Positions 39,001 through 54,000 of a DNA stretch of 64,000 bases are shown here, piece by piece. The stretch comes from Pontederia crassipes (lineage: Eukaryota > Streptophyta > Magnoliopsida > Commelinales > Pontederiaceae), in contig CM060188.1 of assembly GCA_030549335.1 (NCBI GenBank), positions 5,952,001-6,016,000 on the forward strand, read 5' to 3'. A program made the translations under genes and the position numbers. The notes under the pieces are model-generated. The model did no database searches. It was not told where the DNA came from and worked only from the letters and a program-made list of their open reading frames with translations. Every line of letters starts with the position of its first letter. Within the stretch, counting starts at the first letter, position 1.

Positions 39001-42000
39001 AAAACCCTGTAAAATCTCATGAACATGGATCAACGAATGGCGTCGTATGATCCATGTAGCCGACCCCACCTAGTGGGATAAGGTTTTGTTGTTGTTGTTG
39101 TTGAGAGTGAACAAAGAGGGAATTAAGGAAGCAAAGTTTTAAGAGTCAATCAAATTGGCATGCGATGGTATACAGAAAAAAACTTTTGCATGCATATAAC
39201 AATGTTTCATTTATATATCATCATAATGCATTTGAGCAATTGCAGAACTCAATTAATTTTGATAATATTACAATGTGAGCTACCCAGAGTGAATAATCTT
39301 GTATTTTTCTACAACCAATAACATGAGATCTTTGTTAGTCCAAATATTGCAGACATGTTTGTCCTAGAATTCACGACTTGCATTAAAAACAACCTCAACA
39401 ATAACATTGCCTAGCATAGAGAGAACAATAACATCATGGAATAGGAACATGATTTTCATCGCACTGAATGAATAAAATCTTGTGCCCAAAGTATGAACCA
39501 CCGATTACTGTAATGATGTATAGGATATTTTATAGAATTTTAAAAACTCGGAAAGGGATACTCATTATCTAACAGCCGCAGCAATGACATCCTGGAATAG
39601 GAACATGTTTTCTATTATACTGAATACATAAAACATTGTGTCCAAAGTATGAACTATTATCTAGTGTAATGATGGACAGGATGATTTAGAATCTGAGTAA
39701 TGTACAAGGAATATGCATTTACAATTTCATATCTTGCGAAGAAGTAGAAATTATAATTGATTTTCTTATGCATTAGCTTCTTATTATCCCAACCCTATCT
39801 TCTTGATCAACATTCTCTGTGGAACAAAAAGCCTAATGGGATAACAACTATCTATTTCCAAAATATTTAGATAACTGTATGAAACAAATCATGAGAGAGC
39901 ATGCTAACAAGATAAATTGCATACCTTCACATATATGCTTAAATGCAACAGCAGCTGCTGCAGCACACTCTTCTGATGCACTCATGCCCTTAGTGAGAAT
40001 TTCAACCAATGGAGGTAATATTGAAAGTTCAAATGAAGAGGCATCAATCCATTTAGAATATGCCCCAATTGTGCAACAAACTGACAAAATAAATTAGAAC
40101 CATAACTACATTGGAATATTACAAGCACATAGGTTTGAGGAAAATGAAAGATCCACATATTTCAATGAAGAAAAACACCTGTCTGTAGCAACTGAGGTTC
40201 GTGAGGAAGCTTTGGAAGCAATGCCATAACCTGCAGACAACATGCAACAGTCTTGTATAATCCTCGATAAAATTGTCTACTCAATTTATCAACGCCAATA
40301 AATAAAGGACACATGATCAATAACATCGATCCTGATAACACAATCATATGCATTGCTCCTGATTCTTTTTTTTTTTTTGAGAGGTAAAAGGACGCTGCTA
40401 TCCTTGTACAACCATCCACCATGTATTAAAACATGAAAGACGGAGATTTACAAATGTGTAAGGCAACCCAAAAAAGACCCACAAAAGAGGGAAGTAAAAA
40501 ACTGTTCATCACCCCACTCTCTCAACAAAAACAATGTCTTGTATAATATTATCAATGTCACACCTCTCCCCTCCAGGACATTTGCAGTTGCGTTGTAGCT
40601 AGATAGCCCACGTTGCTCTTGGTTCTAGGGAGACCTTTTCCTTTTGGCATCACAAGTGGCTACCCAGCGGCTCCTTGGAGACGACCTTCCTCTGGCTACA
40701 TGCCTTGGCTGCAGACTGCACTGCCTCTGTTGTGGATGCATGGTCCGAGTCCACCGGCATGGGTGGTGGATCGTGGACCCCTCTCTTCAGATCTGCACTA
40801 TCTAACAAGCACATCTCAGAACTACTGTTCCTTCTGAACGGATCGCACCTTTCAGACCAAAAACATCCAAAAGTGACGGCTGGGTCTGGTTATCAGACAG
40901 GTTTTCAGCGTGTAGCATTTATCTACGCTTCATCCCTGATAACACTCCGCATGAGCCTCTGTGCATGGTGGGGTGTGATAACGAGGACGTTGAGTCCCCT
41001 AAAGGAGAAAGGGTGCATGAGGCATGCATTGGATTAGTCCCACGTGCATAAGTCATGGGAGAGATGCCAGGTATATATGGGAACATGGCCTTGTTCAAAT
41101 GTGATGCATTAAAAAATCGTGAGCCCAGAGAGAAGGCAGAGCGGACAATACACACCGAGTATAGAGGTGAGTCCAACGCTAATCTGATGGTAGATGACGC
41201 ATTAGAAAACCATGAGCCCATGGTGGAGGTAGAGGGGACAATATCACGCTAAGTATAGAGGTGAGTCGCTGCGCTATTCTAATACCAGGTGACGCATTTT
41301 GACAAAACCGTGCGGGCCGAGATCTAGAGCAAACAATATCACATGCTGGTCGTGATCCTCTGTCTAGGTGGGGGTAGAGAGAACAGTATCATGCCAAGTA
41401 TAGAGGTGAGCCGCTGCGCTACTCAGATACTGGAGAACGCATTAGAAAGCCGTGAGCCCTTATGGAGGGGGCAAAGTGCACAATATCACAGAGTATAGAG
41501 ATGAGCCGCTGCGCTACTCTGATACCAGGTGACGCGTTTTGAGAAAACCGTGCGGGGCGAGGCCTAGAGCGAACAATATCACACGCTGGTCTATATATAT
41601 ATATACACACACACACATATATATATAAATATACATACATACATACAGGTGACGCGTTTTGAGAAAACCGTGCGGGCCGAGGTCGAGAGCGAACAATATC
41701 ACACGTTGATCTATATATATATATATATATTCAGACTAAAAGATCAACATGTACAAATATGTATATATATACAGATGGCCATCATAAACCGGTAGCCATC
41801 ATTTTCCTCTCAAAAAAAAACTCCATAGCTATCAACCAAGGACGTCCATCCCCAATCTCCCCAAGTGCAGGTGTCCTATAGTGATCGCCAAAATGTTTCT
41901 AATGTTAACGTCAATGTCAATGCATCCCACATGCCGCTACACCATCAACAACAAGGAGTAGCTACATAATAGGTGGTCAATCTCCTCCTCGGGCTAACTG

Positions 42001-45000
42001 CACGTGACACGTAGTATTTGTGCTTGGAGCCCATCTCCCTCTGTACACATGTGTGAAGATCCGACTGCGCTGTAGAAGCCAAGCAAAGATCTTGACCTTG
42101 AGGGACAAGTGGCATCTCCATATATGTTGATAGTCTACTCTAAGCTCCTCTGATATCATGCATGCCGACAACAAATGCAAATATATCAATCTCACAAAAA
42201 AGTGACCTATGAGCCATATCCAATTGTCATGTGAGCCCCATTTGAGTGGTATCATGGTGAGAAGCTCTAGAAAATGGCAATCGAGGAGGCTGACACGGGA
42301 AAGTGGATTTCAAGAGCCTCTTGTCCAGGAATCTACGACCGAAACGATCAAGTCGGTTGCAAGGGTTGCCACTCTGGGGAATGCCTCAGCCAATGTCACA
42401 TGTAGTCCACTTATGTCTACATAATCAAAATGCCAAGCCACATGATGCCCTCTGGTTGCACCAGGGGGAGAATCCTGTAATGTCCCTCCAGAAGTGTGAT
42501 GTGCCTCAGGCCAACTATGCATGGGAATCCTAAGAGAAGTCTCGATCATAACATGCAAAAAAGACTGAACTGCATAGACCATCGTCTGACCTCATAATCC
42601 ATCCAACCCACCAGGCCAAGAGGGTGATGTTGATCTGATGGATGTTTCGGACCACAAAACCCTAGGACGTGGGATGACAGACCTTGTGATAGGCCTGGAG
42701 ATCCACAGCCTTGCCAAAAGAATCTGCTCGTAATGCTGTCAAGGCAACAATCAACCTGGGTCGGTATCCGGATAATTGACATAGAATATGTGGGAAGGGT
42801 GGATAGACCAATTACAATAGTACAAGACAACCGCCACATGAAAGTAAACTCGATCTCCACCCCTGTAGTCATTGTCCCATCTACTCCACAACTGACGTCC
42901 AGCCAATGTGGCAATGGAAAGGTGTAGCCCAAATACATGATCAGCAAGTTGGCAATTGGTGTCCGGAGCCCGTAGCATGTTGTCTTTCTTTAGACTTTAT
43001 CCCAAGGATACGAATTGCTTATCATTAGGGTTAAAGCTGAAGATAAGTAATTATTTCATTCCCAAAGACTTATCTATCGAGTTTAATTTTCTTATGGCTG
43101 GATATGGGTTTCAGGCTCCTTCTCGGCGCGCAGCCTCTACCTCCGTTTCCTTCCACCTGCCACTGTCTCAGAGGATTTCAGAGCTGATTGCCGACTCATA
43201 TGGCGATCCCATTTGCCGCTGAAAGTCAAGGTTTTTGCTTGGCTTCTGCGGCGGGAGCGGATTCTCACCAAAGTTTACAGGGCGCGGTGGGCGCCACAGG
43301 CGGATACCTCCTGTGTTTTGTGTGGGGAGCTGGAGGAGGATGTCGCCCACCTCTTTTTCAATTGCCGAGTTTCACGAGAGGTTTGGTCCAGGACGAGCAG
43401 CATGGGCGGAGTGCCCTTCTCGACGGAGGATTTTTGGCAGTCTATGAGGGGACTTCGCAGACAGAGACTGGACTGGAGATCTCCGGTGGCGACTTTTCTA
43501 GCCGGTGCCTGGGCCATTTGGCTTCAGCGCAACCGAGACATTTTTTTGTGGGGAGAGATGTCAGGTGGATAATATTGTACATCACATGTTTTCTCTTCTT
43601 CGGGATTGGGGCTTAGACTAGCACCTTTTGGTCTTACTTTTGATGCTCTCTGCTTGAGAGCTTTCTCTTGTACATGATGTTTTCTTCTTGATGATATATA
43701 TACATGGATGACAACCAAACTGGTGGTCATCCTTTCCCTTCTCAAAAAATTTTCTTACTTTTTTAAAGTATAGTGCTTTTCCATATCTCACCGAGTTGTC
43801 AAATGCTTCCTTGTAGTAAAATGTATCCTCGTATTAATCATTGAGACATGTTTTCCATCATTCTTTTATCTTTTACCTTTTTGCCCTTAGCATCTAAAAA
43901 ATATAAAAAACCAAGAACCAGTACCTGAGGCAATATCTCACTTTCTTGTCTTGAAACAGACTTGGCAACAGCTTGTATACAAAATAAAGATGCTTCAACA
44001 GGCTGCCATCTGAAGTTTTTATCATTTGTGCCTCCCCCAACAGCCTAAACCACAAAAGAAAAGTAGTAAATTTCCACATGGAGAGCTCACAGTAATTTGG
44101 TCTAGAAGCATATAAGATAAATGTCAACAAGTATAAATTTATGATGTTGAGAATATAAAATGATGGCTTAAGCTTTTAGAAAAATTGGTAAGCACATCAA
44201 ATTTAACATGGTATCAGAGCTAGAGTTCCTGAGTTCAAACCTCATTAAGCTCTTATTAAAAAGTATTTTCTCCCTTAGTTGTCCACATGTTGGACTTGGG
44301 CTAGACCAAAAAGTTGTCAGCAGTCCACACGTGAAGGAGAGTACTGAGAATATAAAATCAATGATGTTGCCCTTCCTAATGGCTTAAGCTTTTAAGACAA
44401 TTGGTCAGCACATCAAATTTAACAATTACTAACTAAACTGTCTAAGTTACTCATTTTTGTACTTGTGTTCTTAGCTAACCAATATATTAGTGTAACTAAA
44501 ACAAATGTAGATCGTATAACATTCTCATTCCTTGACACTTATCTTGGCTTTAGTGCAAATTTATATTAACTTATTGCAGGTTTATAATCCAACATAGTAA
44601 AAGGCACAACACTAAGAGTGCACTGGAAAATCTAGAATTAATCCTCACAATAACTTTGGATCATAAATTATGACTTGGTGATCTTAACTAAAAACTGCAC
44701 TATTCTAACTTCCTATTTGATATTTATGCAATAACAAAGCCAAGCTAAAAGTTAAATTGATATTTATGCTATCACATCAAAACATTGAACTCTCGTGGAT
44801 TATATATATTTGAGACTTTCCCTACCACTAATATAAAAAAGTCATGCCACATAAGAAAACAGTTCCTAACAATGCAATGAGAGTTTTCACAATGTAAAGA
44901 ATATGTCAATACATACCTGACACAGTTTCATGAAGAGAATTTTAAGCGTCTGATCTCCTCCCAGAACAGCAGTTGCATCTATCAGTACATCGCTGGCCAC

Positions 45001-48000
45001 TGACAAAATGAATAAATTTGATCACTATACAAAGTGCTAAATGCCGTAATAAGATGTGAACCACGTTTGTGTTAGAACAGCATAAAATGAAAAGGAAAAA
45101 AGAATCTTCCATTTGGCAAGATAGAAAAAATTCTGAAGGTTTGAAATTTTCCAACAGAAGTCGCTTTTCAAAAAGTTACTTTCTTCTCATTCCTTTTTTA
45201 AGAAGACTTCCTTCTCATTCCTATATGTTTGGGTATCATAGTATGGAAGTTTATCTACAAAACAAAAGAATCATAATAAAAAATAGAAACACTATAATAT
45301 TATTATATAGCTATATATATAAAGATACAAAATTATATTATAATTAAGGGTTTGGACATTTGGGGAGGACCAAGCACTTTTAGCACGATGGGTTGGACAG
45401 ATTATGGGACATGAGGATGATCTATGAAGCACAGTTTTTTCACTTGTTAGGGTAGAGATCTCTCTTGGGACACCTGCACGTGTTTCATTTCAGACGTGTT
45501 ACACTTTTGGCAAGGCATTACGAGAATTTTCCCTTCGAAATGAGCACTATTCACCTCGTTTTTTGGGAGGCTCTCTTTTTGTAGGCATGACTGGACGACG
45601 GGTAGCACACTTGCATACCAGATGCATACTCATACACAGTGTGGATATTGTCCAGTCAGTGTACCTATGCCTCATGAAGCTGGCAGCACCAACACTACTT
45701 TCTATCTATAAAAACAGTAAAAAGAGCATAAACATCTCAAAGATGTACAGGCATGGGATGTACCCATCAGCATTGTGGAGCATCTAAATCATTCAATACA
45801 GAGCTAAAAGTGGAAGAAAACTTTTCAGTTATTCAGGTATTACCAAGTCGCCCACGTTTGAAATCCTTCTTGTCCTCCTCTGATAGTTCCTGATAGCCCT
45901 TAGGATATTCAACACGGAAACTGACCTGCAAAAGAATATTTTATGTGCTCAAATAAACAGAACAGTATAACTGAAATACTATATTTGTACCCTTTGTGTG
46001 TGAAAGCCATTATAGAACATGTGTTTAGTGTAATATACAGCATATCAGTATATAGTTTAAGAAGTTAAACAGGATGCCTCCATGCAATAGATACTCACCA
46101 TAGATACCAGCATCTCAAATGGTGCATGAAAGAGATGTAGCCTCCTGTTCTTTTGTGTGTCTTCAGATCCAGCCCTGGATTGGTTAAAGCTTAGATGTCA
46201 TTCGTCACTAGAACAGACATATCTAAACCAAACTTTCTGTTGGAATTACCTTGTCAAGATTGCCTGGAGATTGTGCCAGAAGTTATATGTCATGGAAGAA
46301 ATATCATAATCAGGGTGAGAAGTAACTTCTAGCAATGCTTTTACTATAAGCATTGAATCATCTGAACCTGTAGTGAATGTATGTTAGAGAAACTAGTTAC
46401 AAACAGGTTCAATTGAAATGACTTACGAACAACAACAACAACAAAGCCTTATCCCACTAGGTGGGGTCGGCTACATAGATCATACGATTCGTTGATCTAT
46501 GTTCATGAGATTCGACAGGGTTTTATGCTGACTGTCGGAGCCTAACACAACCCTCCTCCTTTATCCGGGCTTGGGACCGGCTATAAAACATAGGCGGAGT
46601 TTGAAATGACTTACGAACAAAAGTTAGAAACTTGTATTACCAGTGGCAATCAACTCCACATAGGCATCCCCCATTTCAGCAAATAATCGAGCAATAGCCT
46701 TTAAATCTTCATCATCCTGATAACATTGAATTTAGTTATATGCATAATTTAAATGAAATTTCATAACATCAAAGGATGCAAAGATAGGCATACATGTCAT
46801 TTGATACCTTTGAAGAATCTCCAAGTTGTTCTTTCAAACTCATAACACGTGGCACAATTACATGAATCAGTGGCATTTGCTCTGAGAAGCCACCAGAACT
46901 ACCAGATACTGTGAAGTGTATCAATTCAGATACAACTGCATAACAGACATAAGAGCATGAGGTCCTTGAAGGTAGTAAAATAGACCAACTGCATGGCATA
47001 AAATGCAGAACTACAAACCCCCAAGATAGTATTAAATTTTTCCATGATGCCTTCCCAACTGCTCTAGAACATATAAGGGAATGTGGAAGTTTCATAATAC
47101 CCTTTTCTACAAGGTGCAGCATGTCTGATCCTGAGGTTATGAACAAAATGCAATTTTGTTCCTAGATGTTCGTCCATGAAATCTAAATCCATGATGAAGA
47201 TAGTAATAACTTTCAGGAGTAGAAAGTTGAAGAATTCCAGTGCAGAATCATTGAAGTAACCCTAAACCTCCATGAAAGTTTATGTATGTAAACCAGTGAC
47301 AACAACTGTTTTAGCTCAAATCAACTACTGTTCTCAAACTGAAATGTTGCATGCAATGTTGAGCCCAAAGAATCTAAAAAGTAAACACCCGGAAAATTGC
47401 AAACAGAAATTGATTGATCAAATTACATCCTATCAATTGTACAATACCACCAAGCCAAGGATCTGAAACATAAGGATTATTATATTCCACATTTTACTTT
47501 AAAAAATAAAAAATTAACGATTCCCTTAATGCCACTCCAAAAAATATTAATGTCACTCCTCTCTTAGACTATTTTACTCCTATGTTAAATAGTATTTTAT
47601 ACACCATCAAAATGTTGATAGTCAAACTCAAAGGGTAAAGTTGTCCTAAAAAGAGTGGCATTAAGATTTTAGAAATGGTAATGAGGGGATCCAAAGTAAA
47701 GATGACTTGCAGATGTTTATGAGTCCATCTGTAGGCTGCATCTTGTACACACAAAATAACAACACAAGACTACTTGAAGATAACACTCAAACCATCATGT
47801 GGATTGACAGTACATCGGAGGTGGCATTCTGGGGTCTTTCCGTAATGGCAGAAAAAGACTGCATGACTGTGTCTACAGATCTAGGAGACAAAGGTCCCTT
47901 CCCCTGGCATACATCTGGACCATCTACAGCAGAATGACACTGTCTTCCTGCTAAGAATATCATCTACCATGTGAAAGCCTTATTTGGAGAATGGAGATGC

Positions 48001-51000
48001 TATCTTTAGTGTGATGTGGTTCTGTCCTTTTGTTTTCATGGTCTAAAACTCCAATGTTTAAACGGAAGAGAGGGATCACACACACAGAAGAACGTACGAG
48101 ATTTATGAGGTTCACTTTATTTCTTTGATGTAAAGATAATGATGATTACAAAAATACAGAATAACTCATCTATCATAGAGTTTATATGGGGACTCAAATA
48201 CAAAATAAGAAACAAAAACTCTCAATGAGAACTTCATATGGGATGGGTGGTTTCACCAACCCCATTGTTTGAGTGCCTGTATCACATAAGGATCAAAAAG
48301 AATTTACAACTGGGTTAAAATTCAAGACATTATCAACACTACCAAACTTTTAATCCATCCTAATATTAATAAATTTTTTGGATGACTGTCATCTTGCTTA
48401 GTTATCCTTTCTGGTTTCAAGGAAAAAAAAAACATCCACATCAGAACATGCAGGGTTTGAACCTTGACAGCGTCCAGGAGAGGCAAGGAGTACAATGGAC
48501 TTCCATTGGATAGATACAGGCATAAGCTGGGAACAAGACAGGTTAGGTTTCATTCAGGGAACGAGGGATGTCAACCAATTTGTATACTTATAGGATGGGA
48601 CAAGCAAGACTCATCCAGTCATCCACCGTTTATGTTATCTGGATCCACAAGCTTAGTATTTTTTGGAGGATGGCACAACTGACCTATTCTTACAGATCAA
48701 CAGCCCCCAATTTGTATTTTCCTCACATCAATGCAAGCAGATGACCACTCTACATGAAATGAGAAGTCATATTGACGCAGCGGTAAGGAATTCGGTATAG
48801 AAATTTAAATATAGCCAAAAGCAAACCCTAGGCCCGATGAACGATGTTCTATTACACCGTGCAAGTATGCCACTGTTATGCTTGAAAAATCTGCAAAAAA
48901 TAAACGTCAATGTCGCCGGTTCAAGCGGACGAGAATCGACAAATAAACTAGCAGGAATCCACCTGCACCTTAGAAGAAATCCAAGGCCAAGATCGTGCGC
49001 ACACGAATTCAAGAATTCAGAAAACTCCGAACTGGAACTTTAATTAAAGAGATGATAATGTCTTTAACTCTTACAAGTCAGGCCAATATATAGGGATTCC
49101 CAACTAGCAATACTATTAGCACTAAGACTCCTATAGCAAAAGGAAAATAGAATCCCACCAGCATTAGGACTTTTATAACCTAACAGAATAGGAAATAAAC
49201 TAATAGGAAATAACAATCCTAATAGCATTAGGACTCCTAAGAAAAATAAACTAAAAAGCAAATAACAATCCTATCAGCATTAAGACTCCTAAGAAAAATA
49301 AACTAAAAAGGAAATAACAATCCTATCAGCATTAGGACTTCTAACAGATTCTTCAAATCTGAATCAAACTAAGTTGATGACCACTAGAATTCTGTACAAC
49401 AGCAGAACTCTCTTTTCTTCTCAACAAGATCTACATCAGGCTCCCCTGCTTGAAAAGAGCTCGACCCAGAGCTTGGTAATAGCAAACCTGGCGGATGGTA
49501 CATAAAGAGATCTGAAACATTGAAGGAAGATAAAATTCCCAAGTCTGCTGGCAGGTCGATGATATAAGCATTATCATTGATACGCTTCAAAACTTTGCAA
49601 GGACCAAACTTCTTGTTCATTAATTTATGATAAGAACCCTTGTTAGCACACTCCTTATACTTATCATTAGATTCGTTCAACTTCTTCTTGGTTTCTTCAT
49701 AGATATGTTGGATACGCTCAGCCATATTGTCAACAGCAATACTTTTGCGCAAAGTTTCGAGTAAATTGATGAGGTCTACGACCTGGCGAGGCATTCTACC
49801 ATAAACAATTTCAAACAGTAACATGTCATCCAATCTAGGAATTGGAAGTCTATACTTGATTGTGATCTTGTTTATAGCTCTACTATCAATGTACATTCTC
49901 CATGTGCCATCCTTTTTTGGTACAAGGAGTGCTGGTACTGCGCATGGACTCATGCTTTTTCGAACAAATCCTTTCTTTATTAATTCATCCACTTGATCTT
50001 GTAAAATCTGATTTTCTCTTGAACCTGATATTAGATCAATATGATGTTGAATGTCTCGCATGAGAGGTAATTCATCAGGAAATTCTTCAGGAGTGATGTC
50101 TTTGAATTCTGAAATTAAATTTTGGATTGCCTCTGTAGTGTATTGATCTGGAGGAACCTCCCCTATGCACATAAGTGCATAAGCCTTTCCACGGTCTTTT
50201 ACCTCAGAAATGAATTCATCTGCCCGTTCAATCAAGTGGCCATTCTTCAAGCTACTTTCTTTAATTACTGAATCATGTTGTAATGGTAATAAAGAGATGC
50301 ATTTTCCGTCTTTAGAAAACTTGTAGATGTTGTCTCGTCCTAAATGAGTTGCATTAACATCAAATTGCCAAGGACGACCCAAGATGATGTGGCTTGCATC
50401 CATATCCAATACATCACATGTGACCACATCCTTATAACTCTTGCCAATTGATAAAGATACCTTATACAATTGTGTAACTTCTTTGTTAGTGCCATTACTA
50501 ATCCAACTAACTCTATATGGTGAAGGATGAGGTTCTATTTTCAATTCGAATATGTTCACCATTTTTTTTGAAACTATGTTTTCAGAGCTCCCATTATCAC
50601 TAATGACTTTACAAAGTTTACCTTTCATTGTGCAACGGGTTCGGAATATTTCATGTCGCCGAAGGTCCTCTTCTTTCTTAGGCATTAATAATAGGCGTTG
50701 CACGACACTCGAGAGATGTTCTCCATCTTCATCAGCACAAATTTCTTCTTCAATATCATATTCATCATTAGCCTCTTGATCATTAGTTTCTTCTTCATCC
50801 TCTATTATTCGTGCTGAATGAAGTGTTGGACGTTGTGGGCACTCATTGGATCGGTGACCTAATTGTCTACAACGATAGCAAACAATAGAATTGGACTTCC
50901 CATATGAGTTAGAAGTCCTCTTAGCATTATCAGCACCCGCAGGTTTTGATTTAGAGCTGGCTGATAAGCTTTTGTCAGCACTTTCAACCTCTTCAATTGC

Positions 51001-54000
51001 AGGAAGTTTAGATGAATTGAATACACTTGCCATCTTACTAGTCTCAGCAGAACGAAATTGTGCCTTGGCTCCTCGTTCTAGTTGACGTTCAGCAGTTTCT
51101 GCCAAGGTGATTGTAGTGGCCATGGTGCTAGGAGTCTGCATCCCTACTTTGTCTTTGATGTTAGACCTCAAACCATTTAAGTATCGAGCCACTTGTTGTG
51201 GTTCTAGTTCAACCAGGTTGTTGCAAGATGTTAGACGATCGAATTCCGCTGTATAGTCCCGCACTAGCCTTCCGCCCTGTCTGCAATTCTGGAACTGTTG
51301 GTGTAGAATCTGTTGATAGTTTGTTGGAAGATATCGATCCCACAACATTTGCTTCATTTTCCTCCAACTCCGTATTGGTTGTTTATTTTTTTGCAGTCGC
51401 AAAGATTGAATTTGCTCCCATCATGCAGATGCTCCTCCTTTTAAACGATATGCCACCAATTTTGTTTGCTTATGTTCTGGGATTTCCATGTCCTCAAAGA
51501 ATCGTTCGACCTCCGAAATCCAATCCAAAAAGTCTTCAATGGGTAGATGACCATTGAAGTGAGGTAATTCCATCTTCATCCTAAAATCAGATTGTCTATG
51601 TGCAAAATTTCTTCTTGGCTCTTCTTCACTATCGTTGTCCACCGAAGAAGTGGCTATTCGTTGTCGTCGATTTTCTTGAGTTGCTTCTGGTTGGACACGT
51701 GTGTGAATAGGATCTTGATTTGTAAGCAATTTTTCGATGGCAGCAGTAAGAAGATCTACCTTTGCTTCTAATCCGTCAAACTCTTTTCTACTTAGAATAT
51801 CAGCCATGATCTCTTCCTCGCTCTGATACCACTTGACGCAGCGGTAAGGAATTCAGTATAGAAATTTAAATATAGCCAAGAGCAAACCCTAGGCCCGATG
51901 AACGATGTTCTATTACACCGTGCAAGTATGCCTCTGTTATGCTTGAAAGATCTGCAGAAAATAAACGTCAATGTCGCCGGTTCAAGCGGACGATAATCGA
52001 CAAATAAACTAGCAGGAATCCACCTGCACCCTAGAAGAAATCCAAGGCCAAGATCGTGCGCACACGAACTCAAGAATTCAGAAAACTCCGAATTGGAACT
52101 TTAATTAAAGAGATGATAATGTCTTTAACTCTTACAAGTCATGCCAATATATAGGGATTCCCAACTAGCAATACTATTAGCACTAAGACTCCTATAGCAA
52201 AAGGAAAATAGAATCCCACCAGCATTAGGACTTTTATAACCTAACAGAATAGGAAATAAACTAATAGGAAATAACAATCCTAATAGCATTAGGACTCCTA
52301 AGAAAAATAAACTAAAAAGCAAATAACAATCCTATCAGCATTAGGACTCCTAAGAAAAATAAACTAAAAAGGAAATAACAATCCTATCAGCATTAGGACT
52401 CCTAACAGATTCTTCAAATCTGAATCAAACTAAGTTGATGACCACTAGAATTCTGTACAACAGCAGAATTCTCTCTTTTCTTCTCAACAAGATCTACATC
52501 ACATACTCCTCACCATCCCCAACCCCAAAAACAAAAACATATAAATCAGAACATGAGTTCCTTAGACTAGTCCTTCACCATTACAAATATATCCTGGAAA
52601 ATCTAAGGCAGTTAATGCAAGGTGGATGCCACGCCCAAGCCTCATAGACATCCTTTCTTCCATCAAAAGATTATATAATATATATGCTTATGGTAACGAT
52701 TAAAATATTACTGAACATCTCCTCAAAAAAATATATTACTGAACAAAAATTTGCAGATGAAAAGTAGACAATTATCAGTACATGTACTGCACGTTAAACC
52801 TGATAGAAATGTAAGTATGTGCCTCTATAATGCATACTATGACCATGACATACAAAATTGTCATTTGAAAATTAATTATATCATTTTCTGTCACCCACCT
52901 CTATTCCTTTACTTTTCCCACACATGTACATCATTTTGGCTATATACATACATACACATGGACAACTAGTCTTTTTTAATCATTCTTCTACCCTTAAAAA
53001 GCCAAATATATCTGCATACCATTTACAGCAACCTCCAGATGTTGTTCAGAGGCCAAACTTGACAAAGCAGCATGAACAAGAGGATGTGAAGATAGCGTAG
53101 ATGCAGGAATCCTGAAAAGTGGCATGTTTTCATCATATTGCAAGGCATAAACCTATATATAGCAGAAAGAAAGGCCAAATCTGATCCATAGCCTGGATAT
53201 GCTAATATGTAAAATAGCAAAAAAATCAGACTGAGATGAATAATATCAATGAGATTCGTACCCATGGCACATGCGAAGCCAAGCACTCAGACCTTCCAAT
53301 ACCTGCTATATGAATAATGTTCACAGGAACCATAAGTGAATGCGAAGTGACTAAATGAAATAAGAAACTACATCAGCATATGCCCTCTGATAATCAATTG
53401 AGTCATCTTAAAAAATAAATTGCATGCCTGAACAAATAGGATGAAGATAGCCCATATCTCACTCAGGATGAATACAGCCCATTTTATTATATTGAGAATA
53501 AAATATTACTCACTCCTTGTGTTGGTGTTATGGTAAAGAATCTCATAAGGATTTGAAAATGGAAGTGTCGTGCAGCAAGTCCAAGAACAAGAACCTTGGT
53601 GCTAAGATTCTGTAACATTGATAACTAGACTTTCTAAGAAAGCTTTTTTGTTTTGAGGAAAAAGGATGACCACCAGTTATGTGGTTGTCATTCAGGTATA
53701 TTTAAGTATATAACTATGAAAAGGAGATGATATACAAGTGTGGGCTCTCCAACAGAGAACATCAAGAAATGGAAAACCCCACTCCCAAAGAAGAAAGGAC
53801 ATCGCTCCCCACAAAAAATCACCCAGTTACACTAGAGCCATATGGCCCCAGGAACCAAGAAAAAAAGGCGCCAGTGGCACTCTCCATCTCTATCTCCGGG
53901 CCAAAACTCAAAGAGACTACCACCAAGTCTGAGACTCCGATGGAGGGAGGCCCCTAGGAGGAAGGCCCCCGATGATTGTCCGATTCCAGATACCTCATGC

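Larger units (their letters stand above)
40366..42980 (-). mobile_element. 5'-truncated L1 LINE, outer layer of a nested set
   Basis: The minus-strand poly(A) tail reads as a T-run at 40366, followed by the family's 3' region to about 40572. The element resumes at about 41822 with the RT zinc finger ([20 protein letters not shown] near 42080) and RT C-terminal pieces to about 42980. It is decayed in several frames. The gap is filled by a plus-strand LINE (40573-41821). Confidence 0.8.
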
